From JAFTYO01 sp045613125 (GTDB taxonomy: Bacteria; Pseudomonadota; Alphaproteobacteria; RF32; CAG-239): DNA of 49,387 nt. The notes under the pieces were generated by a model, which worked only from the letters and a program-made list of their open reading frames with translations, had not been told where the DNA came from and made no database searches. Shown piece after piece: positions 1-7,532 of the stretch. Within the stretch, counting starts at the first letter, position 1, and every line of letters starts with the position of its first letter. The stretch lies in contig JAZLAM010000024.1 of assembly GCA_045613125.1 (NCBI GenBank), positions 1 to 49,387 on the forward strand, read 5' to 3'. A program made the position numbers and the translations under genes.

Positions 1-378
1 CTTTTGCTCAACTTTGTTGTCATCATATTTTTGTTTTCCGCCTACATATGCACCATATATGCCATATGCTGCTTTAACTCCGTTGTCATAAGTAAACACT
101 TTGCTGTCTACTCCACCGACAACACCATATGATTCTGCATCGATTGTGCTGTTAAAGTTGTCAACTTCTACATCATCATCTGATCCAAAAGTTTTAACCC
201 ACAAGCTCTTGTCGTTGCTGATGTTTACTCCGTCTGATGTTTCCATATAGTCGGTTGTATCTGAGCCATAGTTGATATCTGTTGATATTGTAACATCACG
301 CTCAAAGATTTGCGCAACCACAGTTTCAACTGCCGCAAATTTACCAAATTTGATAAAAAATTTAATTTTTTTTAACTT
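1..378 (-). CDS. Autotransporter beta-barrel fragment, cut by window edge and lacking a start
   Basis: The minus strand is open from a TAA at 379-381 to the window edge. The translation has an alpha-helical linker-like stretch (FAAVETVVAQIFERD) and then barrel-type sequence (SLWVKTFG, SYGVVGGVDSKVF, AAYGIYGAYVGG), typical of the junction between passenger and translocator in type V autotransporters. No ATG precedes the barrel; the only internal ATG (at 246) has no ribosome-binding site. The upstream passenger and signal peptide are missing, so this is probably a 5'-truncated copy or recombination remnant. A non-standard start cannot be excluded. The domain call is fairly secure; its status as a working gene is not. 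Confidence 0.55.
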
Positions 379-503
379 TTATACCCACAAAAAAAAGCCA
401 TTTTCTTCTCTATGGGCAAAAAAAGCGCCTTAAAATTGATTTTTATGTTTTTGACAGCTTAAATGGTTAATATTAATTATGACCATATTACGCTAAAAAA
501 ATA

Positions 504-531
504 TTGACAAAAATTACAACTTTGATATAAT
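504..531 (+). promoter_or_regulatory. Sigma-70-type promoter for the gene at 565
   Basis: Consensus TTGACA at 504-509 and TATAAT at 526-531, with a 16-bp spacer. The start codon lies 33 bp downstream, with AGAGGA at 552-557 as ribosome-binding site. Confidence 0.75.
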
Positions 532-564
532 CGTATTAGTGTTAAAACATTAGAGGATACTATC

Positions 565-1908
565 ATGAGTAATCAAGAAGAAATGTTAAGAAAAAAATCT
601 TTTCAAGGTAAGGTTGAGAGTGCTGTTTGGAGAAAAGGAGCAACTCTGCGCGATATTTTAGATGCTATGGATCAAATTAAAGCAGCTGATATTGATCCTA
701 AACAAAAAGCGGCTTTGCTTCAACGTGTCGTAGATTACGGACAACATTTATCAGAACAGATACACCTCGGAAAAAGGCAAGTTTCTGAAACTGATGATAA
801 TGAAACTATTAAAGAATTTAATTTGCGCATGCAAAACAGTGCATATTCTAAAGATTTACATAAAAATCAACATAGAGAACCTATGCATGGTAAGGGTTAT
901 TATAATGAAAAAGAGCAATTTGTAGAAGTTAATCACCCTTCATCACAGGGAAAAATCCAATCAGAAACCTCCATCAGAGGAGGAGATACAAACCCTCGTT
1001 GGCATCCAATTCCGTTGAAAGAAACAACTATACAACCAACACCTATTGATCCTTATGATAACATTACACCTATTGATCCGCATAATAATACAGGAGTTGT
1101 AACCCCTCCTACACCGGTTGATCCGTATACGCCGATAACTCCACCAACTCCGACTCCTCCTGTAACGCCAATTACGCCCACTCCACAAACACCTGTGACT
1201 CCTGAGGTACCGACAACATCTTCTCAGACAACAGAAAAAAAACGCAAGAAATGGCCATTTATGCTCATTCCGATAATTGCTGCAGGAATATTAGCCAAAG
1301 AATGTCAGCCTCGTCCCGTGATTATAAAAGATAAAGAGCCGGAAAAAACAGAACAAGCGATTGTCGTAGTTAATGAAACCGAAAACAACTATCTTAATTA
1401 CACGGTGCAAAAAGGAAAAGGCATGCTTAACAAACAAGGGGTTGAAAATGCTGATGCTGTTTATGATAATTTTGTAAACAATTTTGATAAAATTCCTCAA
1501 GAGCTAAAAGATTTGGTTAAAAAATATAACATGGGGACAGCAAAAGATGCTAGTATAGGAATAGACATCACTGATAATGCTCAAGTTGTTGCTACAACCT
1601 TAATTTTAATGGCTGAATCTTATCCTAATATTGCTCCGATAATTCATAATCAAATGAAAAATCCGGGATCTGAGATATCTCCATCAGAAAGTAGTTCATT
1701 AAATGTCAGATGCAAAATGGCAGAACATGCTCATAAAAAACATGGTGGTGATGAGAATGGCAATCATTTAGCCACTTCTGATTATGGACTATACGGAGCA
1801 AGTTCAAAAACAGGTCCTTCCGTTCAGTTTCCATCACAAGAAAAAACTGTCCATTATAATGATGTTGTTAACGATGTATTTAAAAAAGGTGCAACTCATA
1901 ACTATTAA
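565..1908 (+). CDS. Unknown single-pass membrane protein with Pro/Thr-rich linker
   Basis: The 447-residue product belongs to no family I recognise. Order along the chain: a charged helical N-terminal part (about 1-90, including GATLRDILDAMDQIKAADID), a polar stretch, a proline/threonine-rich linker at about 155-220 with repeated TPIDP and TPPTP words, a basic KKRKKWPF patch, one transmembrane helix at about 231-250, and a C-terminal domain of about 190 residues. The positive charge before the helix predicts cytoplasm inside and the C-terminal domain in the periplasm. The rigid linker on the cytoplasmic side is unusual. Its own promoter and terminator make it monocistronic. AGAGGA eight bases before the ATG supports the start. 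Confidence 0.8.
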   Translation: MSNQEEMLRKKSFQGKVESAVWRKGATLRDILDAMDQIKAADIDPKQKAALLQRVVDYGQHLSEQIHLGKRQVSETDDNETIKEFNLRMQNSAYSKDLHKNQHREPMHGKGYYNEKEQFVEVNHPSSQGKIQSETSIRGGDTNPRWHPIPLKETTIQPTPIDPYDNITPIDPHNNTGVVTPPTPVDPYTPITPPTPTPPVTPITPTPQTPVTPEVPTTSSQTTEKKRKKWPFMLIPIIAAGILAKECQPRPVIIKDKEPEKTEQAIVVVNETENNYLNYTVQKGKGMLNKQGVENADAVYDNFVNNFDKIPQELKDLVKKYNMGTAKDASIGIDITDNAQVVATTLILMAESYPNIAPIIHNQMKNPGSEISPSESSSLNVRCKMAEHAHKKHGGDENGNHLATSDYGLYGASSKTGPSVQFPSQEKTVHYNDVVNDVFKKGATHNY

Positions 1909-1925
1909 ACAGATATCTCTGATAT

Positions 1926-1987
1926 AAAAAAAACACCTTTATGAACTGTCTGATTTTTTTTGGCAGTTAATAGAGGTGTTTTTTTTG
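1926..1987 (+). terminator. Intrinsic terminator
   Basis: A long hairpin whose outer stem pairs AAAAACACCT with AGGTGTTTTT and whose inner stem pairs AACTGTC with GGCAGTT, ending in a T run. It follows the gene at 565. Confidence 0.75.
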
Positions 1988-2160
1988 GAATGAAGCATAA
2001 TACTTATCTTTTGGTTTACCTCACCTTACCTATGCTGACCCTATTTTTGAGTAAGCATTTTTGCCCTGTTCCAACATATTTTCAAAAGAAAAAGATGCTA
2101 GATATTAAATAGATTTTATAAAAAATGAAAAGTTACTTTTAGTATAATTCAAAAAAAAAC

Positions 2161-2189
2161 TTGACAAAAGATAAAAATATCGGTAGTAT
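2161..2189 (+). promoter_or_regulatory. Promoter for the gene at 2327
   Basis: TTGACA at 2161-2166 and TAGTAT at 2184-2189 with a 17-bp spacer. It implies an untranslated leader of about 130 nt. The rest of 1988-2326 holds nothing coding that I can see. Confidence 0.6.
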
Positions 2190-2281
2190 AAGTTCATTCT
2201 TTTATAATTGTTATATATTTATGGTTTTATTTTACCGATCTGATATAACAGCAATCAAACATAATTTTAAAAACTTAATGT

Positions 2282-2326
2282 CCGCCGGAGAGAACCTCCG
2301 CTCGTTAAAGTCGAGATTTTTGTTTT
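2282..2326 (+). promoter_or_regulatory. Two hairpins at the end of a 5' leader
   Basis: CGGAG (2286-2290) pairs with CTCCG (2296-2300), and CTCG (2301-2304) pairs with CGAG (2312-2315), followed by a T-rich run that reaches the start codon at 2327. The GC content stands out from the surroundings and no clear ribosome-binding site is present, so the hairpins may control termination or initiation. It matches no riboswitch class I know. Confidence 0.35.
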
Positions 2327-2902
2327 ATGAAAACAATTAAAAGTTTTTTCAACGATTCCACGAATCAAATGAAAATCGGAGTATTATTAATCAATGTTAT
2401 TTTTGCTCTGTTATGGTTCGGTATACAGTATGGCCTCATGTGGCTTGGAACCAAATTCATACATCCAAATATGCGATATGATGCTTTTGCCATAACATTT
2501 TGGTTTGCGCTTTATATTCCTTCCCTCATTGCATATTTGATGAATACATATGAGGAAGGATATAATACTTTAGGCTGTTTCTTGGCATTGCTCGGAATAT
2601 ATGTCTGCGTTGTTTGGTATTGTTCAACAATATTACTGGCTGCTTTTGTTATCTTATTGATATGGAACGTAGTCTCTATGGAACATAAAATGAACGTAGC
2701 CTATAAAGATAGTATAATGGCATCCTTTCCTTACTTATTGGTCGGAATAGGTCTTTCATATTGCTTGAGTGCATATTTTGCTATGGATTTGATGGGTTTA
2801 CAACCTGCTATGAGCCAAAATAATATGTATTTATTATTGGCAACAGCTATCTTCCTCTGTGTTCGACCTTTATTTTTGAAGGACTATGTAGAATACAGAT
2901 AA
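2327..2902 (+). CDS. Unknown polytopic membrane protein
   Basis: The 191-residue product is almost wholly hydrophobic, with about six predicted transmembrane helices (near 17-40, 50-72, 80-98, 99-118, 130-152 and 165-185) separated by short loops. I see no transporter signature or catalytic motif. It has its own promoter about 140 bp upstream, an oddly structured leader, and a strong terminator behind it, so it is a single-gene unit. No good Shine-Dalgarno sequence precedes the ATG; the weak GAG about 12 bases upstream lies inside a hairpin. It is a real gene by length, composition and flanking signals, of unknown function. Confidence 0.75.
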   Translation: MKTIKSFFNDSTNQMKIGVLLINVIFALLWFGIQYGLMWLGTKFIHPNMRYDAFAITFWFALYIPSLIAYLMNTYEEGYNTLGCFLALLGIYVCVVWYCSTILLAAFVILLIWNVVSMEHKMNVAYKDSIMASFPYLLVGIGLSYCLSAYFAMDLMGLQPAMSQNNMYLLLATAIFLCVRPLFLKDYVEYR

Positions 2903-2940
2903 AGTTGGTAGCATAAGCCATATGTTACACCACAACACAA

Positions 2941-2972
2941 AAAACACCTCAGCTTAGGCTGAGGTGTTTTTT
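2941..2972. terminator. Bidirectional intrinsic terminator
   Basis: A perfect 13-bp stem, AAAACACCTCAGC against GCTGAGGTGTTTT, with a four-base loop and A/T runs on both sides. It sits between the convergent genes at 2327 (+) and kdsA (-). Confidence 0.85.
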
Positions 2973-3021
2973 ATATAAACGTAATAAATCAATACATTAT
3001 TTAACTAACCTAAAGCATCAC

Positions 3022-3867
3022 TTAATAATCTGATATCATAGATTTTGTGATTTTATCATATGCCATAAGTTCTGTTAGTACACGTTCCATATCTGACAAT
3101 GGAATTGTATTCGGGCCATCGGACAAAGCTTTATCCGGATTATCATGAGTTTCAATAAACACAGCAGCAACTCCGACAGCAACGGCAGCTCTTGCCAAAA
3201 CAGGAGCAAACTCTCTTTGACCACCGGTAGAGCTTCCCTTTCCTCCTGGTTGTTGAACAGAATGAGTTGCATCAAAAATTACAGGACATCCCGTATCTTT
3301 TGCCATTTGAGGGAAACCTCTCATATCAACAACCAATGTATTATAACCAAAGCTTGTTCCACGCTCGGTGATGCAAACATTGTCGTTTCCGGAATCAACC
3401 GATTTTTGTACCAAATTTCTAACATCCCATGGTGCTAAAAACTGACCTTTTTTTATGTTTACAACTTTACCTGTTTTAGCAGCAGCAACAACCAAATCGG
3501 TCTGGCGACACAAGAAAGCCGGAATTTGCAACATATCAACATATTTTGCAACTTCTTCACACTGTGCTGCTTCGTGAACATCTGTTACAATCGGTAAATG
3601 AGGATATAATTTTTTTATTTCTTCAAAAGTGCGCATTCCTTCTTCTAAACCTACACCTCTTGCACCATTGATTGATGTTCTGTTTGCCTTGTCAAAAGAA
3701 GCCTTAAACACATAATTAATCCCAAGTTTTTGTGTGATTTCTACCATGTGAGAAGCTATCATAATTGCGTGTTCGCGACTTTCTATCTGACATGGGCCAC
3801 ATATGAGTGATAATGGTAATTTGTTTCCGATTTCAAAATTTCCGATTTTTACCTTTTTTTGTTCCAT
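3022..3867 (-). CDS. kdsA: 3-deoxy-D-manno-octulosonate 8-phosphate synthase
   Basis: KdsA condenses phosphoenolpyruvate with arabinose 5-phosphate to make KDO 8-phosphate, the first committed step to the inner-core sugar of lipopolysaccharide, in the cytoplasm. The 281-residue product has the family length and motifs: GPCQIES near residue 24, KASFDKANRTS, IVTDVHE and QIPAFLCRQTDL. The cysteine at residue 26 falls where metal-dependent KDO8P synthases have their metal-binding Cys and E. coli-type enzymes have Asn, so I infer the metal-dependent class. AAAAAGGAG precedes the ATG. It lies 13 bp downstream of pagP on the same strand, so the two lipid A/LPS genes are probably cotranscribed. Confidence 0.95.
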   Translation of the reverse strand: MEQKKVKIGNFEIGNKLPLSLICGPCQIESREHAIMIASHMVEITQKLGINYVFKASFDKANRTSINGARGVGLEEGMRTFEEIKKLYPHLPIVTDVHEAAQCEEVAKYVDMLQIPAFLCRQTDLVVAAAKTGKVVNIKKGQFLAPWDVRNLVQKSVDSGNDNVCITERGTSFGYNTLVVDMRGFPQMAKDTGCPVIFDATHSVQQPGGKGSSTGGQREFAPVLARAAVAVGVAAVFIETHDNPDKALSDGPNTIPLSDMERVLTELMAYDKITKSMISDY

Positions 3868-3880
3868 TTTAAGCTCCTTT

Positions 3881-4432
3881 TTAGTTTAATCTGATTTTTG
3901 ACCATACAAACAACACATTTCCGTCATTTTTAATTCCCGGAACATACGCAGCTTGTATATCTAACCTTTTATATCCGATACCAAACATCGGTAACGGTAA
4001 CGGAACCGGAATATAAGAATATTCATGACGTTGAGTTAAACCAACAGTAAATCCGGCTCCTAATCTGAAGTCTTTTGCTTCATTTAAATACCAATTTTTT
4101 AAAAATGCATAACCAAACATTGTTTCAACATAATCGTTAGAATCTATAAATGCCATCGCATACAGAGCATGCCAATCGCCATCAGAATCATAACGAGAAA
4201 CCCCGAAACCTCCTCCCCAAGGATTTTCATTATATTTTTCAAGATGTTTATCGTCATATGCTAAACGATTGTGCCACGCATATAAAGGAACATACAAATC
4301 ATAAGTGTCAGAATTCCAAGTTTGTTTAAAATTATACTTAACTTTATCTGTCCATGACATTCCTTCTGTTTCGCTTGCATGTACATTAAATGATAGCATC
4401 AAAAACATAAAAACATATATAATTTTTTTCAT
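3881..4432 (-). CDS. pagP: Lipid A palmitoyltransferase PagP
   Basis: PagP is an outer-membrane beta-barrel enzyme that moves palmitate from phospholipid to lipid A, strengthening the barrier against cationic peptides. The 183-residue product starts with a signal peptide (MKKIIYVFMFLMLSFNVHA), then the amphipathic helix region with FKQTWN and DLYVPLYAWHNR, YNENPWGGGFG, and FIDSND. H54, D97 and S98 correspond to the His/Asp/Ser residues essential in E. coli PagP. The C-terminal YVPG...NVLFVWSK matches the last strands. I chose the ATG at 4432 rather than an in-frame TTG 12 bases upstream because it gives a clean signal peptide. It precedes kdsA in an apparent operon. Confidence 0.9.
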   Translation of the reverse strand: MKKIIYVFMFLMLSFNVHASETEGMSWTDKVKYNFKQTWNSDTYDLYVPLYAWHNRLAYDDKHLEKYNENPWGGGFGVSRYDSDGDWHALYAMAFIDSNDYVETMFGYAFLKNWYLNEAKDFRLGAGFTVGLTQRHEYSYIPVPLPLPMFGIGYKRLDIQAAYVPGIKNDGNVLFVWSKIRLN

Positions 4433-4518
4433 ATCAGGTCCCAACTATATTAACAATACAACATTGTATAAGCGATTTATCTCTTTTTTCAAAACATATT
4501 TTAACGCTATTCCACAAC

Positions 4519-5346
4519 TTAGGGTTTAATCTTTTTCAAGTTGTTATCCGCTACAATTTTATCCATTACGTATTTTACAAATTTATCTATTCCCTTGCCT
4601 TCAGAATAATCCGCCGGTGCCAGCATATGAGCTCTGCCATCACGATTTAAGGCTGAAGCTCTTTCTTTTTTTCCGCTATCGTATACTGCCAATGTATGAC
4701 CTCCTGCCTTATTTAGCATTGCCATACACGGAATATCCGTGCTTCCGTCGCCTATATATATCATATTTTCAAAAGGCATCGGACGACAAGATCTGTCAAT
4801 GTGTTTATTAACACCTTCCGTATCAGTTACATCTAAACATCCTTTATTTATTCTGAACATATATTGTGTTTTAGAAGTATAATTGAGTACAATTGCAGGC
4901 CAAACAGCTGCTCCGTTTTCATCATATAAAAAAGAAGATGCAAAAATCTCGGTAAATTTACTTGCTATCGGTGAACCTTCAAGTATTTCTCTTAATCCTG
5001 AAGATATAATATAATGTTCAATTTTAATTCCTTTTGATTTTGCATATTTATTTATACGATCAAACCATTCTTCAACACCTTTAAATAACTTTATATTTTT
5101 ACCATATTCCATAAAATCTTCCCGTTTTATGGATAAATTACGTTTCTTTGCTTCATCTATCGTAACTTTCATGTATGCTAAAATATCGTCTGCTTTTTTC
5201 ACTTTTGCTAAGGTGTTTGATCTGTCCCAAAATTCTCTTGGCGTAATTCCAAGCTCTTTAATAAACCCATATTCTTGCATATTTCCCGGAGATAATGTTC
5301 CGTCAAAATCATAACAGATTGCCATCGGTATAAGTTTTTTTGCCAT
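4519..5346 (-). CDS. HAD-superfamily phosphatase
   Basis: The 275-residue product carries the HAD signatures: nucleophile motif DFDGT (D13, D15), motif II in IISSG, and the acidic motif GDGSTD near residue 195. The cap region and the phrase FKGVEEWFDRINKYAKSKGI recall phosphoserine-phosphatase-like HAD enzymes, but the substrate cannot be told from sequence. It is cytoplasmic, with no signal peptide. It lies 23 bp downstream of mnmA on the same strand and 86 bp upstream of pagP, so it may be the last gene of the rmuC-murG-mnmA run. Confidence 0.8.
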   Translation of the reverse strand: MAKKLIPMAICYDFDGTLSPGNMQEYGFIKELGITPREFWDRSNTLAKVKKADDILAYMKVTIDEAKKRNLSIKREDFMEYGKNIKLFKGVEEWFDRINKYAKSKGIKIEHYIISSGLREILEGSPIASKFTEIFASSFLYDENGAAVWPAIVLNYTSKTQYMFRINKGCLDVTDTEGVNKHIDRSCRPMPFENMIYIGDGSTDIPCMAMLNKAGGHTLAVYDSGKKERASALNRDGRAHMLAPADYSEGKGIDKFVKYVMDKIVADNNLKKIKP

Positions 5347-5369
5347 ATCTTTATCCTTTGCTTTTATAC

Positions 5370-6440
5370 TTATTTTTCAATAAAACCGCCACCTAAAACC
5401 ATATCTTCATCATAAAAAACAACCGATTGTCCGACAGCCACGGCTTTTTGCGGTTCTAAAAAATCTACCTGATATTTTCCGTTTTCTAATGGTTTTATAT
5501 GGACCTTAAACGGTTCTTGGAACGAACGAACTTTTGCTAAAACATCAATTTCATCTGTTATTTTTGGTACTGATACCCAATTTAAGCCGTCTGCTATCAA
5601 ACCGTTACATCCGGCTTCTTCTTCAAAACCAACAACAATTTCGTTGGTTTGCGGGTGTATATCCAAAACATATAATGGCCTTTCGGCAGCTATTCCCATC
5701 CCTTTTCTTTGTCCGATTGTATAATGCCAAATTCCTTGATGTTGTCCCAAAATTTTCCCATCTGTTGTTACAAAATTTCCTATCTTAGGTTCTTGTTTCA
5801 AGATATCATTTATATCTCCTGAATAAAAATCTTGACTGTCTTTTTTATCAGCGACCTCCAAACCGGCAGACTTAGCAAAAACACGTGTTTCTTCTTTGGT
5901 ATATTTACCAAGTGGCATAATTACATTTTTAAGTTGTTCTTGTGTCAATCTATATAAAAAATATGATTGATCCCTTTTTTTCTCCCCCCCCCTGAATAAG
6001 CGATAACGATCGATATTTACATCATAATCGGTTATTGCATAATGACCTGTTGCAAACTTATCAAAGACCACACCGTTGTTTCTGGCCATCTTGGGTAATG
6101 CATCAAATTTAATACTGGTGTTACAGATCACACAAGGATTAGGCGTTCTTCCTGCTAAATATTCAGATTTAAAATTTGAAAGAACAATATTTTTATATTC
6201 TTGGCTACAATCAAAAACATAATAGGGAATATCCAAGGTTTTTGCAACGGCTTGTGCCGATTTTATATCTTCTTCCTGATGTGCGCTGAAACATCCTTTT
6301 GCTTTCAAGCTTTTTCCGAAATCGGTATCATTTGCCCACACTTTCATAGTTGCACCAATAACATCATATCCGTTTTTTTTCAAAACATAGGCAACTGCTG
6401 CAGAATCGACACCACCACTTAAACCGACAAGAACCTTCAT
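5370..6440 (-). CDS. mnmA: tRNA 2-thiouridylase MnmA
   Basis: MnmA adds the 2-thio group to U34 of tRNA-Lys, -Glu and -Gln. The 356-residue product shows the PP-loop SGGVDS (8-13), the first catalytic Cys in NPCVICN, GRTPNP, the HGHYA-like ATGHYA, RDQSYFLY, and the C-terminal TIGQRKGMGI and VGQSVVFY motifs. The ATG at 6440 follows AAGGGA and fits the usual N-terminus. A run of nine G followed by AG and seven A interrupts the otherwise AT-rich gene at LFRGGEKKRDQS (see the repeat at 5984). The frame is intact here. It lies 16 bp downstream of murG in the same orientation. Confidence 0.95.
   Translation of the reverse strand: MKVLVGLSGGVDSAAVAYVLKKNGYDVIGATMKVWANDTDFGKSLKAKGCFSAHQEEDIKSAQAVAKTLDIPYYVFDCSQEYKNIVLSNFKSEYLAGRTPNPCVICNTSIKFDALPKMARNNGVVFDKFATGHYAITDYDVNIDRYRLFRGGEKKRDQSYFLYRLTQEQLKNVIMPLGKYTKEETRVFAKSAGLEVADKKDSQDFYSGDINDILKQEPKIGNFVTTDGKILGQHQGIWHYTIGQRKGMGIAAERPLYVLDIHPQTNEIVVGFEEEAGCNGLIADGLNWVSVPKITDEIDVLAKVRSFQEPFKVHIKPLENGKYQVDFLEPQKAVAVGQSVVFYDEDMVLGGGFIEK
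5984..5992 (-). repeat. Nine-G homopolymer inside mnmA
   Basis: Nine C on the plus strand (G9 in the coding strand), followed in coding direction by AG and seven A. It encodes R-G-G-E-K-K in frame. A gain or loss of one base would truncate MnmA at about 40% of its length. Such tracts slip during replication and are also prone to sequencing error. Confidence 0.8.
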
Positions 6441-6455
6441 AACCAATCCCTTTTC

Positions 6456-7532
6456 TTATTCTTTATGTCCCATAATTTTATATGCAAGCTCTGTATTGTT
6501 TGTAACCTTAAAACTGCTTTTTTCCATATTATCGATATATAATTTTTTACTTTTATACACTTTATCTATACTTGTGAGCAATAAATCGGCTTCGTTTAAT
6601 TTATCATCAGCCACAATTTCACAATATCCTTTACTTTGAAATGACTTTGCATTAAGCATCTGTTCACCTCGACTGGAAGTACCTGATAACGGAACCAAAA
6701 TCATCGGTTTATTTAGGCTTAAAAGCTCAAATATTGAGTTTGAACCGGCTCTTGATATTACAATATCGGAGGCTGCCATAAAATCTTTTAACTCATCAGA
6801 CACATAATCAAACTGCTTATAACCTTTCTCATCGGCACCTTCAACAACTTGACCTTTTCCGCATATATGAATAACTTGATATTTTTTCAAAAGCTCTGAC
6901 AAATTATTTCTTATTGCATCATTTAAGCTTTTAGCACCTAAACTACCGCCAATTACCATAATTACTGGTTTATTTTCATCGAAAGAGCATATTTTACACG
7001 CTTTTTCTTTTGAACCATTTTTTAATCTGTCTGACAACACCGGACCGACATAATCAACTTTATGCTTATCTTTTACATATTTTACGGTATCTTCAAAGGT
7101 GGTAAAAAATTTTGATACAAACGGTAAAGACATCTTATTTGCAAGCCCCGGCGTAACATCAGATTCGTGCATAAAACATTTTACACGATTGATTTTAGCA
7201 GCACACACCACCGGAAAAGAGACAAATCCGCCTTTAGAAAAAACAATATTGGGTTTATGTTTATAAACAATCCATATTGCTTGTAATACTCCAAGCGGAA
7301 TCTTAATCATATCAATAAAGTTTTGCCAAGAAAAATATCTGCGAAGTTTACCGGTTAAAATCGGAATATATTCAACATCTTTTATGTTTGCAACCAAATC
7401 TTTTTCAATTCCGTTATAAGAACCGATATAAACAACCTTCCATCCCTCTTGTAGAAAAATTGGAATTAATGCCAAATTTAATGTAACATGTCCGGCCGAA
7501 CCACCACCGGTAAATATAATCTTTTTAGTCAT
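6456..7532 (-). CDS. murG: MurG-type N-acetylglucosaminyltransferase
   Basis: MurG adds GlcNAc to lipid I to make lipid II on the inner face of the cytoplasmic membrane. The 358-residue product has GGGSAGH near the N-terminus, FSKGGFVSFPV, HESDVTPGLANK, GGSLGAKS, HICGKGQ, VISRAGSNSIFELL and SSRGEQMLNAKSF. The wording (IGSYNGIEKDLV, TGKLRRYFSW, LNLALIP) is closer to what I recall of Firmicutes MurG than to proteobacterial ones, and the gene lies outside a division/cell-wall cluster, so it may be acquired or a second copy. The ATG at 7532 overlaps the end of rmuC by eight bases (ATGACTAA), implying translational coupling. Confidence 0.88.
   Translation of the reverse strand: MTKKIIFTGGGSAGHVTLNLALIPIFLQEGWKVVYIGSYNGIEKDLVANIKDVEYIPILTGKLRRYFSWQNFIDMIKIPLGVLQAIWIVYKHKPNIVFSKGGFVSFPVVCAAKINRVKCFMHESDVTPGLANKMSLPFVSKFFTTFEDTVKYVKDKHKVDYVGPVLSDRLKNGSKEKACKICSFDENKPVIMVIGGSLGAKSLNDAIRNNLSELLKKYQVIHICGKGQVVEGADEKGYKQFDYVSDELKDFMAASDIVISRAGSNSIFELLSLNKPMILVPLSGTSSRGEQMLNAKSFQSKGYCEIVADDKLNEADLLLTSIDKVYKSKKLYIDNMEKSSFKVTNNTELAYKIMGHKE

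Noticed and set aside
961..1188. Minus-strand Arg/Trp-rich reading frame
   Set aside because: It is the antisense shadow of the Pro/Thr-rich linker of the 565 gene.
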